Part shown: in pieces, positions 53,741-62,748 of the stretch
How the letters are laid out: each line of letters begins with the position of its first letter
Position numbering within the stretch: position 1 is the first letter of the stretch
Origin: QIJE01 sp048541835
GTDB lineage: Bacteria; SZUA-79; Acidulodesulfobacterales; Acidulodesulfobacteraceae
Direction of reading: 5' to 3'
DNA: 64,000 nt
Assembly (NCBI RefSeq): GCF_048541835.1
Contig: NZ_JBLEOY010000001.1
Coordinates: forward strand, 434,001-498,000
Translations under genes and position numbers: made by a program
Notes under the pieces: generated by a model
The model's input: the letters and a program-made list of their open reading frames with translations, nothing else
Databases searched by the model: none
What the model was told of the DNA's origin: nothing

Positions 53741-55036
53741 TTGGAAAAAACCGGTGTTAGCATTTTACCTTTCAGACCCTACGTTTATAATAAAAAAATT
53801 GTGGATATAAAAGACGCAGTCGCTCCCCCTTACGACGTAATAACCAAGGAAATGCAGAACGGGCTTTACGATAAATCGGATTTTAATATAGTGAGGTTAG
53901 AGTTCGGCAAGGAGTTTGAAAACGATACCAAAACGGAAAATAAATATTATAGGGCCGACAGTATTTTTAAAGACTGGATAGATACAGGGGTTTTGGAATT
54001 GGAACCGGAAGATTCCATTTACATCTATACTCAAAGGTTTTATATAAATAATGTTCCATATGAGAGGATCGGGTTTTTATCCCTTTTTTTGCTTCCGGAA
54101 ACCCGAAACAATAAGTCCATTTACGGTCACGAGACAACGCTTTCTAAGCCGAAAGAAGACAGGTTTAAGCTTGTAGAAGCTGCTAATGCCAATTTTAGTC
54201 CTATTTTTTCGATATTCGAAGACAAAAACTCTGCCGTATTGAAAATATTAAAAAAATCGATACGAGACGGCATTGCCCTGTTACTCTATGATTTTTATGA
54301 TGAAAAAAATATCAAAAATGTTTTATATAGACTGTCCGACAAGGACTCCATTAAATTCATCCGGGACGAGATGAAAGAAAAATCCGTTTATATAGCGGAT
54401 GGTCATCACAGATTTGAAACCTACATGAATTTTAGGGATTACGTCAAAGAACAGGGTCTAACCGGAATTAACGCGGATTCGTGCCTTATGTACTTTGCTC
54501 CTTCCAACCAGGAAGGACTCGTTATACTGCCTACCCACAGGGGTATAACGGGAAAGAGTATAGAACCGAAAGCTTTTTTAGACAACATTGAGGAAGATTT
54601 TGACTACAAAGAGGTAAGTTTTGCCGATATATTAAAAGAAAACAAAAAATCAGGTAAAAACGGGGTATCCTTTGGTTTTGCGCATAATTCCGGACGCGGA
54701 TTTATTTTATCCTTCAAGAAAAACAGCGAGGGATCGGAAGATAATCCCCTCAAAACATTAGATGTTTCCATATTGGAAACATACGTTTTAAAAAAGGCAT
54801 TAAATATAACGCGGAATGAAATAAATAACCAGAAATACCTTGTGTATGAAAAAGATGCGGAAAAGGCATTGGAAAAGGTTAAAAACGGGGGCTTAGAGGC
54901 TGTTTTTTTTATGAACCCCGCTTCAATAGAAGACGTAATTAAAATAGCATCCTTAAACCTGAGGATGCCTCAGAAATCCACTTATTTTTATCCTAAAATC
55001 ATCACCGGTTTAACAATAAATTCACTGAAGATATAG
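53741..55036 (+). CDS. DUF1015 family protein
   Basis: 431 residues. The DUF1015 pattern is clear: ILPFRPYVYNKKIVDIKDAVAPPYDVI (in parts ILPFRPYVYN and AVAPPYDVI), YGHETTLSKPKEDR, and YIADGHHRFETYMNFRD. The GHHR segment resembles the phosphate-binding motif of the ParB/Srx fold, which in archaeal SerK works in a serine kinase; a kinase role here would be inference only. TTG start at 53741, ten bases after GGGAGG. It follows ccsA by 33 bases and is followed by a terminator. Confidence 0.88.
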   Translation: MEKTGVSILPFRPYVYNKKIVDIKDAVAPPYDVITKEMQNGLYDKSDFNIVRLEFGKEFENDTKTENKYYRADSIFKDWIDTGVLELEPEDSIYIYTQRFYINNVPYERIGFLSLFLLPETRNNKSIYGHETTLSKPKEDRFKLVEAANANFSPIFSIFEDKNSAVLKILKKSIRDGIALLLYDFYDEKNIKNVLYRLSDKDSIKFIRDEMKEKSVYIADGHHRFETYMNFRDYVKEQGLTGINADSCLMYFAPSNQEGLVILPTHRGITGKSIEPKAFLDNIEEDFDYKEVSFADILKENKKSGKNGVSFGFAHNSGRGFILSFKKNSEGSEDNPLKTLDVSILETYVLKKALNITRNEINNQKYLVYEKDAEKALEKVKNGGLEAVFFMNPASIEDVIKIASLNLRMPQKSTYFYPKIITGLTINSLKI

Positions 55037-55063
55037 ACATTAACACCCCCCGCATGTATCTGC

Positions 55064-55099
55064 AAAAACGGGCGGCAGGTTCATATTTTTGCCGCCCGT
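55064..55099 (-). terminator. Bidirectional terminator between DUF1015 and amtB
   Basis: Perfect ten-base stem ACGGGCGGCA (55068-55077) with TGCCGCCCGT (55090-55099), 12-base loop. On the minus strand a run of five T follows, ending the ammonium operon; on the plus strand AGATCTTTT follows, so it may also end the resB run. Confidence 0.88.
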
Positions 55100-55112
55100 A
55101 GATCTTTTGCAG

Positions 55113-56456
55113 TTAGAAATTATATCCGGCTTCGTCATGTTGGGTGATATCGAGACCGATTGCCTCGGTTTCTTTATTGACCCTCAAACCCATAACTTTG
55201 TCAATCACCTTAAATATTATATAACTCATTACGAACGAATATATCGCTACGGCAGCTACGGTCAGGAACTGCACCCACATCTGACCGGGATTGCCGTAAA
55301 ATAAGCCCCTTCCGGCAGAATTAATGAGCGGATCGGCAAATAAACCGGTTGCCAAAGCCCCCCATGCCCCGCCTATAGCGTGAACGTTAAAGGCATCAAG
55401 GGCATCGTCGTAGCCCAATTTCGGTTTAACGAAAACAACCATGGAATAGCATATGATTCCGGCAATGAAACCGATTATAATGGAATCTACCGGATTGACA
55501 AAACCGGATGCGGGCGTTATTGCAACAAGCCCCGCAACGGCTCCGGAAACCATACCCAAGGTCGTGGGTTTTCCGCTGCGAATCCATTCCGCGATCATCC
55601 AACCGATAGCCGCCGCTGCCGCCGCTGTGTTGGTTACCAAAAATGCCGAGGCGGCAAGAGAGTTGGCCCCTAAGGCGCTGCCGGCATTAAAACCGAACCA
55701 CCCGAACCATAAAAGCGATGCGCCTAATATAGTGTAACCCAACTGATTGGGCTGAACAATATTTTCTTTCATGTAACCCTTTCTTCTTCCAAGAACAATA
55801 GCCCCCGCAAGCCCTGCAACACCGGAATTGATATGGACTACGGTCCCGCCTGCAAAATCAAGAACCCCCATCTTCTGAAATATTCCGCCTATACCCCAGA
55901 CCGACTGAGCCACCGGGGCATAAACCACTGTGAGCCATACTATAGTAAACACCACCCATGAAGAAAACTTGATTCTTTCCGCCAATGCACCGCTTATCAA
56001 TGCAACCGTTATTATAGCAAACATAAGCTGAAACATGACGTAAATATAAGAAGGTATAGTGCCGTCATATCTTGAATGCTGGGCCTCGCCCATCGCAAAC
56101 AGACCTATATATTTAAAACCCCCTATAATCCCACCTACCGCATCCGGACCAAAAGCCAAAGAATAACCCCATAAAATCCATATTATACTTACGGTACATA
56201 TGGTAATAAAACTGAGCGATATGGTATTTAAGACATTTTTTCTCCTGACCATACCGCCGTAATAAAATCCAAGTCCGGGCGTCATAATCAAAACAAGAGC
56301 CGATGAAGTTAATACCCATGCCGTATTGCCTGCGCTAAACGCAGGAATTTTGGAAGCGGCGGCAAAAACCGGACTCGCCCAGGAAAACAAGACCAAAGAC
56401 ATACCGCCTATTAAAGACAGTATGACCGTAAATATCGGTACCTTAAAATTTTTCAT
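55113..56456 (-). CDS. amtB: Ammonium transporter Amt
   Basis: 447 residues: signal peptide ending in PVFAAA, then eleven transmembrane segments. TPGLGFYYGGMVRRKN, the channel His pair in FAGGTVVHINSGVAG and FNVHAIGGAWGALATGLF, and ASLLWFGWFGFNAGSAL are all conserved. It takes up ammonium under nitrogen limitation and is normally gated by GlnK, encoded 48 bases upstream. Confidence 0.97.
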   Translation of the reverse strand: MKNFKVPIFTVILSLIGGMSLVLFSWASPVFAAASKIPAFSAGNTAWVLTSSALVLIMTPGLGFYYGGMVRRKNVLNTISLSFITICTVSIIWILWGYSLAFGPDAVGGIIGGFKYIGLFAMGEAQHSRYDGTIPSYIYVMFQLMFAIITVALISGALAERIKFSSWVVFTIVWLTVVYAPVAQSVWGIGGIFQKMGVLDFAGGTVVHINSGVAGLAGAIVLGRRKGYMKENIVQPNQLGYTILGASLLWFGWFGFNAGSALGANSLAASAFLVTNTAAAAAAIGWMIAEWIRSGKPTTLGMVSGAVAGLVAITPASGFVNPVDSIIIGFIAGIICYSMVVFVKPKLGYDDALDAFNVHAIGGAWGALATGLFADPLINSAGRGLFYGNPGQMWVQFLTVAAVAIYSFVMSYIIFKVIDKVMGLRVNKETEAIGLDITQHDEAGYNF

Positions 56457-56504
56457 AATTTCCCCTACCCCTCCTTCAAATTTATATTGATTTTTTATAT
56501 GGAA

Positions 56505-56843
56505 CTAAACAGCCGATTCTCCCTTCTCACCGGTTCTTATCCTCACCGCTTCTTCTACCGAGGATATAAATATCTTTCCATCGCCGATATTTCCTGTTTT
56601 TGCGCTTTTCCCGATCGCTTCCACCACATCCGGGGCCTGTTCGTCTGGAACGACAATTTCCACCTTTGCCTTTGGAACGAAATCCACTCTATATTCCGCT
56701 CCCCTGTATAACTCGGTGTGTCCCTTCTGTCTTCCGAAACCCTTAACCTCTGTGACCGTTATTCCGTGAATTCCGATTTTATTAAGGGCTTCCTTGACAT
56801 CGTCGATTTTAAAAGGCTTAATAATAGCCTCTATCTTTTTCAT
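56505..56843 (-). CDS. glnK: Nitrogen regulatory protein P-II (GlnK/GlnB)
   Basis: 112 residues. MKKIEAIIKPFKIDDVKEAL, the T-loop with Tyr51 (uridylylation site) in ELYRGAEYRVDFVPK, and the B-loop KTGNIGDGKIFI. Pairing with amtB favours the GlnK role of blocking Amt when nitrogen is plentiful. 16 bases after the barrel-protein gene, in the sigma-54 operon. Confidence 0.97.
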   Translation of the reverse strand: MKKIEAIIKPFKIDDVKEALNKIGIHGITVTEVKGFGRQKGHTELYRGAEYRVDFVPKAKVEIVVPDEQAPDVVEAIGKSAKTGNIGDGKIFISSVEEAVRIRTGEKGESAV

Positions 56844-56859
56844 TTTTTACCTCCTCCTC

Positions 56860-58254
56860 TTAAAAACTGTATAAAACCATTAAATTCAACGTATTCTGCT
56901 GCGAATGCGCAGGTACGCCCTCGGAATTGAAATAAACGTTATGATTTGCCGCCTGATGCTCGAACTCAAACCTAAACTGTATATTTTTAAATCCTTTAAA
57001 AGATGGCAGATAAGCAAACGTCAACGTAGAATCCGTATAGTGATTGCCAATCCCGGGAATACTCGCAGCCTCCCACAAGCCGTTCTGGTCGTATGCCCAA
57101 ACTTCTCTCAAGGTTTCTGCAACCTGACCGAAAGAATAATTATGCTGATGATGAACGTATCCGGCTATGCCGTAAAAACGGGACTTGCTGTACGTGGATG
57201 CGGATGTTTTAATCAATGTCGGATATGTTACGCTGCCCGGCGTTATTCCGTTATCGCTAAGAACAGAATTGTTTATTCCGCCACCGAGACCAAGCTCGTA
57301 ATCGGCGGCAAAAGACCAGTCGTTCGTCGGGCTGTACACGGCATCGACATAACTATAAAAACTTTTGTTTAAGTTATCTCTATACAAGGTTTTGTCAGCT
57401 ACGACATAACTATTGGCCCCATAAATAAATCCTCCGTTGAATGTAAGCGTGCCAAGCGCTGCATAACTCTCGTTCAGTTCGATAACGGGTAGGTTATCGA
57501 CCGGAACGACGGAATTAATAGTATTTGCAATCCCGAGGGTCGAGGTTAATGCAGGAATAAAATTATACGTTAAAAAAACGCCGGTTAACGTTGCCGGCTC
57601 TACCGCAGTCAGTAATGAATAGGTATTGTTCCAGCTTCTGATGGGATTAAAGGCTTCAAATCCCAAAAGTTCGCTCTCCTTTCCGATGTGTATATCCAAT
57701 CCGTTTCCTACCGGTAAATTTATGTCTATATATGCCTTCCTCACATCGTAAGGGGTTCTGTCCTGAAAAGACTGCGTAAAATAAGACTTATTTCCATAAT
57801 AAGCCTTATAAAACTGTATATTCTGACCAAAATCGATTGAGACATGAAAACCTACGCCGTAAGGGGTGAAAGAATTGCCCGGCGAACGCCTCAGCGTTAT
57901 ATCGGCATTGTTGACCGTAAAACCGTCGGACTGCCAGTTATCCCCGTAATTGCCGTTATAACCGTCCGGCTTCGCAAGATTATAGGTATAAGAGGTTGCT
58001 ATCGTCCCAAGCAATTTTATGTTGGAAAAATAGTTGCTTTGGTTATTGGCCTCTTGTGTTTTTAAAGAACTGATATCGGACAGTGCCTTATCTAATTTCT
58101 TTTCTATTTTTTTAATACTTGCATTCGTATTGATATTGGCATAGGTATCGACGGCATAAGACTCCCTGATACCCGTAACCGATAAAAATACGGCAAATAA
58201 AACAAAACATAAAAATACCTTGATATTGAACCCGGATTTTAATTTATGTTCCAT
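56860..58254 (-). CDS. Outer-membrane beta-barrel protein (BBP2-type porin) in the ammonium operon
   Basis: 464 residues. Signal peptide cleaved near SYA34, then a short coiled coil (about 45-68, IKKIEKKLDKALSDISSL), then alternating amphipathic strands ending in the outer-membrane signature LMVLYSF with terminal Phe. FHVSIDFGQN, DVRKAYIDINLPVG and LDIHIGKESELLGFEAFNP resemble BBP2-type barrel proteins. Its place ahead of glnK-amtB suggests a pore for ammonium or small nitrogen compounds; that is inference. AAAGGAGG precedes the ATG. Confidence 0.85.
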   Translation of the reverse strand: MEHKLKSGFNIKVFLCFVLFAVFLSVTGIRESYAVDTYANINTNASIKKIEKKLDKALSDISSLKTQEANNQSNYFSNIKLLGTIATSYTYNLAKPDGYNGNYGDNWQSDGFTVNNADITLRRSPGNSFTPYGVGFHVSIDFGQNIQFYKAYYGNKSYFTQSFQDRTPYDVRKAYIDINLPVGNGLDIHIGKESELLGFEAFNPIRSWNNTYSLLTAVEPATLTGVFLTYNFIPALTSTLGIANTINSVVPVDNLPVIELNESYAALGTLTFNGGFIYGANSYVVADKTLYRDNLNKSFYSYVDAVYSPTNDWSFAADYELGLGGGINNSVLSDNGITPGSVTYPTLIKTSASTYSKSRFYGIAGYVHHQHNYSFGQVAETLREVWAYDQNGLWEAASIPGIGNHYTDSTLTFAYLPSFKGFKNIQFRFEFEHQAANHNVYFNSEGVPAHSQQNTLNLMVLYSF

Positions 58255-58300
58255 AAAGCCTCCTTTTAAAAAATTTCAAGTTTAAAATTTAAGTTTAAAT

Positions 58301-58314
58301 TACCTGCGCAGGTA
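58301..58314. promoter_or_regulatory. 14-bp palindrome in the leader of the ammonium operon
   Basis: TACCTGCGCAGGTA is a perfect palindrome in an otherwise AT-rich leader, about 50 bases downstream of the sigma-54 start. Next to it, AAGTTTAAA is repeated at 58278-58286 and 58291-58299. An operator or mRNA structure is possible. The rest of the 282-base gap (58255-58536) holds the sigma-54 site and an A/T hairpin at 58452-58475. Confidence 0.6.
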
Positions 58315-58375
58315 AAAACCCTTAAGAATTACAATTGGAGGTAAAATTAAAGGTTATTTTTTCTATTTATGTTAT

Positions 58376-58392
58376 AAGCAAAGGTTATGCCA
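58376..58392 (-). promoter_or_regulatory. Sigma-54 promoter of the porin-glnK-amtB operon
   Basis: On the minus strand TGGCATAACCTTTGCTT, a full -24/-12 match (TGGCA, 12-base GG to GC spacing, TTTGCT). Start near 58366, leader of about 110 bases. A TGCAC half-site at about 58449-58453 upstream might be part of an NtrC-type site, but I cannot complete it. Confidence 0.88.
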
Positions 58393-58536
58393 GTTTTCAG
58401 AAAAAATGAATTTCAGAGGGTTTGAGGAACGGAAAATATAGTGAATAGTGCAAAAAAATATATACATATTTTTTTTAGGAAACATTTCGGTAACAATAGG
58501 TTGCCATAATTTTAATCACTTTACCATACTAATCAT

Positions 58537-59907
58537 TTATTGATTAATATTTAAGCAGTCCATTCTCTTTTGGAGATTACGCCTGCTCATGCCGAGGGTG
58601 ATTGCCGTTTTTGTGATATTATTGTCGTTCTCTTTCAATTTATAGGATAAAAATGCCCTTTCAAAGTCTTCTTTTGCCTGCTTGAATGAATTTATTTTCA
58701 TATAGCCTCGGTCGTTTACTATCTCTGCATTATGTTTATCCGCTAACGGCTCGATCTTTAACTCGCTCAAAACATCTTCCTTGGTTATTTTATTGTTAGA
58801 ATTTAAAATGGAAAACCTTTCTATGATGTTTTTCAACTCCCTGACGTTCCCGCGCCAGTCGTAACTTTTCATAATATCGACGGCATCGCCGTCTATTCTT
58901 AGCCTGTTGACGTTATCGCCGAAGATATTAATAAAATAATCAATTAATAAAGGAATATCGTGCCTCCTTTCTCTGAGCGGGGGAATAAAAAACGGAATAA
59001 CGTTAAGCCGATAGAATAAATCACTCCTAAATCTGCCGGAGGCTATCTCCGACTCAAGATCCTTGTTCGTAGCCGCTACGACTCTGACATCTACATCTAC
59101 GTCGGTTTCTCCACCAACCCTTTGAAACCTGTTTTCCTGCAGGACTCTCAAAATCTTAGACTGCATTCGCAGGCTCATATCGCCGATTTCATCTAGAAGA
59201 ATAGTCCCCCCGTCCGCAAGCTCAAATTTTCCCCTTTTCCTGCCGTTAGCCCCGGTAAACGCCCCCCTCTCGTGACCGAAAATTTCACTCTCTATAAGCT
59301 CATCCGGTATGGCTGCACAATTTATAGCGATAAACGGCTCCTCGCTCCTTTTGATGCTGTTGGAATGAATAGCCCTTGCAATCATTTCTTTTCCCGTGCC
59401 GTTTTCCCCCGTAATCAGCACGGGAGCCGTCGAAGATGCAACCTTAAGTATTTTTTCTTTTAGAGCCTTAATCCCGTCGGATTCACCTATGAGTTCGAAC
59501 CCGCCCGAAAGCGTTCCCGCCAATATGGTTTTCTTTTCGCTGACACTGTTATATTTGACGGCATTTTCTACGGTTATTACAATTCTGTCCAACGACAGGG
59601 GTTTTTCGATAAAATCGTATGCCCCGATTCTTATAGTTTGTATAGCCGTGTCTATATCGGAATGACCGGAAATCATTATGACCGGAATTTTTTTATCCAT
59701 TTTCACCATTTCGCGCAAGATATTTACTCCGTCCGTATCCGGGAGCCATACGTCAAGTAAAACGGCATTGGGCGGGCTTTCCCTGAAAGACTTAAGCCCC
59801 GCCTCGCCGTTTCCTTCCGATGAGACACCGTAACCCTCGTCGCCCAATATCCCTCCCAATGATTCTCTTATACTGCCCTCATCGTCTATTATTAAAACAA
59901 ACTTCAC
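58537..59907 (-). CDS. ntrX: Sigma-54-dependent response regulator NtrX
   Basis: 456 residues: receiver domain with Asp8, Asp9 and phospho-acceptor Asp52 (VLLDVWLPDTDG), AAA+ domain with Walker A GENGTGKEM, the sigma-54 contact loop GAFTGA in GHERGAFTGANG, Walker B GGTILLDEIGDM, and a Fis-type helix-turn-helix ending NITKTAITLGMSRRNLQKRM. The GTG start has GAGGGGGG upstream. It follows ntrY by 16 bases, forming NtrYX, and lies next to the sigma-54 operon for ammonium uptake, its likely target. Confidence 0.93.
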   Translation of the reverse strand: MKFVLIIDDEGSIRESLGGILGDEGYGVSSEGNGEAGLKSFRESPPNAVLLDVWLPDTDGVNILREMVKMDKKIPVIMISGHSDIDTAIQTIRIGAYDFIEKPLSLDRIVITVENAVKYNSVSEKKTILAGTLSGGFELIGESDGIKALKEKILKVASSTAPVLITGENGTGKEMIARAIHSNSIKRSEEPFIAINCAAIPDELIESEIFGHERGAFTGANGRKRGKFELADGGTILLDEIGDMSLRMQSKILRVLQENRFQRVGGETDVDVDVRVVAATNKDLESEIASGRFRSDLFYRLNVIPFFIPPLRERRHDIPLLIDYFINIFGDNVNRLRIDGDAVDIMKSYDWRGNVRELKNIIERFSILNSNNKITKEDVLSELKIEPLADKHNAEIVNDRGYMKINSFKQAKEDFERAFLSYKLKENDNNITKTAITLGMSRRNLQKRMDCLNINQ

Positions 59908-59923
59908 TCCTGCCCCCCCCTCG

Positions 59924-61885
59924 TTATTCCTTGATTGCGTTATTCTTAAAACTGTTTGCCGATTCCGCCTTTAAGTCTATTATAAAGTCCGCCCCTCCCC
60001 TTTTATTGTTTTTCGCTGTTATAACTGCGTTATTTTCCATGGCGATATTTTTTGTAATTGCCAACCCCAAACCCGTTCCGCCCTGTTTGGTAGAAAAATA
60101 AGGTTCATACATGTTCTGCATGACTTCGCCCTTTATGCCGGTTCCGTTATCCGAAAAAACTACCCTTACGATGTTTTCGTTTTTATTCCCGCCGGATACC
60201 GACCTTGTCGTTATAGTTATATTGCCCTTATAACCCGCCGCCGAACCAGCGCCGTGTTCTCCCAATAACTTCAAGGTTATGCTAAATAATGCATTATCTA
60301 TAATGTTCATGAACGCCCTTTTCATCTGTCTTTTATCTATGAAAACTTTGGGCAGCTTTTCGGCAAGCCTTTCAATAAATTCTATATTTTTATGCGCACC
60401 CTTGTAAAGCAAAACAGCCTCGTCTATTAAAATGTTTAAATCTGCCGGCTCAAAATTAGCCTTTGGAAGCCTTGCGTAAAGTGAAAATTCGTCAACAAGG
60501 TTTTTTAAATCGTCCGTCTCCTTGATTATCATATTAATAGAATCGTTAAAAATAGTATCGTCGGCATCTATTTTATTGCCGAATTTTCTTTTAAGCCGTT
60601 CGGCGGAAAGCCTTATCGGCGTCAGGGGATTTTTAATTTCATGGGACATGCGCTTGGCGACCTCTTCCCATGCCGCAACCCTTTGCGCCTTCATCATATC
60701 CGTAGTATCGTTTAAAACGATAATAAAACCTACGTAATTACCTGCTTCATCTTTCAGGACCGTAAGGTTTACTATATAAACTTTTAAATTTCCGCTTATA
60801 TTAAATTTTATTTCTTTCGTCAAACTTTCTTTGTTTTCTTTAGTCAAAATATTGATAATACTCCTTATATCGGAAAATACGGCTTCATCGAAAACATCCT
60901 TGTAATTTCTGCCGGAAACATCTTTATGATTAATTCCAAACATCTCCTCCGCCGCATTATTCAAACTTCTGATTTTACCCGTAGCATCTATTCCGATAAC
61001 ACCTGCATGAATGTTTTTAAGTATTATCTCCATATATTTTCCTTTTCTGTCTATTTCTTCATTGACCTTTTTTAAGTCGGTATTCGTCTTTTCGATCTCT
61101 TCTTTGTTTTTCTTTAAATCCATTGCCATTACGTTAAAAGAATCGATAAGCATACCTATTTCATCGTCTGAATTTTTAGGCACTTTTATATTGAAATCTC
61201 CGGATGCCGCTTTTTTCGTACCCTCGACGAGGTCTATTATCGGCTTGGTTAATTTCTTGGAAAAATAAAACCCTACCCACAACGAAACAAATAGGATAAT
61301 AAGCGTAAATATTGAAAAAAATATCAAATAAGTCGTCTCAACCGGGTTTTTTATAAATCTTATCTGTAAATATTCCATATAGAAATGGCTGAGCCATTTA
61401 ATCTTATGGCTAATGCCTGCATTATTCTTGCTAAAAGCGCTATTGCCGGCGATACTCGCGGCATAATCCATAGCCCTTTCGAACCTCGGCGAATACCATT
61501 TATTTATAATATTCGCGGCAAAACCGGTCATAATCAAAACAATAAACATAAAAATAGACGGAACGATACTGACTATGACGAATAAACCGACAAATTTCGT
61601 TCTAAGCTTTGCACCTATAATCCCTTTTTTTCGTTCTATGACTAATTTTACGACATTTCTAAGCACAAGAAACGACATCAGCAAGAACAGCACGACGGTG
61701 ATATTTATGTAAGCATAGACTATGACCTTGGATGTGATTGAAGCATTGGAAAAATAAACCATCCGAAGTTCTTCGAATGTGGAAAAAATAACGAGAATTA
61801 ATACCGCTGCCGCAAAAATAATCTCACGCCGGATTTTGACTCCTTCGGTATCTTTTTTATTTTTGTTCGTTTTAAAGTTTAGCAT
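59924..61885 (-). CDS. ntrY: Membrane sensor histidine kinase NtrY
   Basis: 653 residues. Four N-terminal transmembrane segments (about 22-40, 50-80, 95-125, 185-210), HAMP (about 210-270), PAS (about 285-395), HisKA with phospho-His in RMSHEIKNPLTPIRLSAERL, and ATPase box FSDNGTGIKG with YFSTKQGGTGLGLAITK. The NPLTPIRLSAERL pattern is the NtrY type. It should control NtrX in response to nitrogen or redox; the signal is not known. Confidence 0.95.
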   Translation of the reverse strand: MLNFKTNKNKKDTEGVKIRREIIFAAAVLILVIFSTFEELRMVYFSNASITSKVIVYAYINITVVLFLLMSFLVLRNVVKLVIERKKGIIGAKLRTKFVGLFVIVSIVPSIFMFIVLIMTGFAANIINKWYSPRFERAMDYAASIAGNSAFSKNNAGISHKIKWLSHFYMEYLQIRFIKNPVETTYLIFFSIFTLIILFVSLWVGFYFSKKLTKPIIDLVEGTKKAASGDFNIKVPKNSDDEIGMLIDSFNVMAMDLKKNKEEIEKTNTDLKKVNEEIDRKGKYMEIILKNIHAGVIGIDATGKIRSLNNAAEEMFGINHKDVSGRNYKDVFDEAVFSDIRSIINILTKENKESLTKEIKFNISGNLKVYIVNLTVLKDEAGNYVGFIIVLNDTTDMMKAQRVAAWEEVAKRMSHEIKNPLTPIRLSAERLKRKFGNKIDADDTIFNDSINMIIKETDDLKNLVDEFSLYARLPKANFEPADLNILIDEAVLLYKGAHKNIEFIERLAEKLPKVFIDKRQMKRAFMNIIDNALFSITLKLLGEHGAGSAAGYKGNITITTRSVSGGNKNENIVRVVFSDNGTGIKGEVMQNMYEPYFSTKQGGTGLGLAITKNIAMENNAVITAKNNKRGGADFIIDLKAESANSFKNNAIKE

Positions 61886-61919
61886 CCCCTATCCGCAATA
61901 CGATTAATCGCCGTACTAT

Positions 61920-61948
61920 TTGCACCTGCGCCTATTTTATTGTATCAT
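61920..61948 (+). promoter_or_regulatory. Putative promoter of the MBL-fold gene, close to its start
   Basis: TTGCAC (61920-61925, weak), 17-base spacer, TATCAT (61943-61948). The ATG is at 61957, eight bases after the -10 box, and no ribosome site exists, so a leaderless mRNA is likely if this promoter is real. Confidence 0.4.
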
Positions 61949-61956
61949 AAAAGAAT

Positions 61957-62724
61957 ATGAAAGTATTAGTTTTAGGATGCGGTACTTCGACCGGCGTTCC
62001 TTTAATAGGATGCAAATGCGAAGTTTGCACGTCGTCCAATCCGAAAAATAAAAGGCTTAGGCCGTCTGTTATGGTATCTGAAAATAACTTGGATATTTTA
62101 ATAGATACCACGCCGGATTTGAGAACCCAAGCATTGAGTCTTAAGGTTGAAAACATAGATGCGGTATTATATACTCACACCCATGCCGACCATATTTTCG
62201 GCATAGACGATTTAAGGATGTTTAACTATTTGAAAAACGAAGATAATAGATTTATACCCATATATGCATCGGAAACGGCAATAAATTTTATTAAAACCAA
62301 ATTCGGCTACATTTTTAAAGAAAAATCCCAATCCAGCAAGCCCTACCTGACCCCCCACGTCCTCAACAAGAGTATAGAAATAAAGTCGGGGCTGAAAATA
62401 ACGCCGATTCCCGTCTATCACGGAAAAAACCTGATAAACGGTTATAGAATAAACGATTTCGCATATATTACCGATACTTCTGAGATACCGGAGTCTTCGT
62501 TGGACTTATTGAAAAATTTAGATATATTAATGATAGATGCGCTCAGGCATAAGCCGCATCCGACGCATCTCAGCATAGAAGAAGCAATCGCCGTTTCTAA
62601 AAAAATAAATCCATCCAAAACATACTTCACGCATATGGGGCATGACTTAGATTACGAACGTATTAAGGAATATGGTACCGATAATCTTATGCCGGCATAT
62701 GACGGATTGCGTATCGAGTTATAA
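61957..62724 (+). CDS. MBL-fold metallohydrolase, PhnP-like
   Basis: 255 residues. N-terminal VLGCGTSTGVPLIGCKCEVC with the Cys-rich zinc motif of PhnP-type enzymes, catalytic metal motif YTHTHADHIFGIDDLR, YHGK, FAYITDTSEIP and FTHMGHDLDYE. PhnP is a cyclic ribose phosphodiesterase; other relatives act on RNA or cyclic nucleotides, and no phosphonate genes are here, so the substrate is open. Divergent from ntrY and convergent with lptG. Confidence 0.88.
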   Translation: MKVLVLGCGTSTGVPLIGCKCEVCTSSNPKNKRLRPSVMVSENNLDILIDTTPDLRTQALSLKVENIDAVLYTHTHADHIFGIDDLRMFNYLKNEDNRFIPIYASETAINFIKTKFGYIFKEKSQSSKPYLTPHVLNKSIEIKSGLKITPIPVYHGKNLINGYRINDFAYITDTSEIPESSLDLLKNLDILMIDALRHKPHPTHLSIEEAIAVSKKINPSKTYFTHMGHDLDYERIKEYGTDNLMPAYDGLRIEL

Positions 62725-62748
62725 GCCGTTCGATTACATGTTATGCCG

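Noticed and set aside
58452..58475. A/T hairpin as a terminator for ntrX
   Set aside because: The ten-base arms (AAAAAAATAT and ATATTTTTTT) contain only A-T pairs, which make a weak terminator; bent promoter DNA is as likely.
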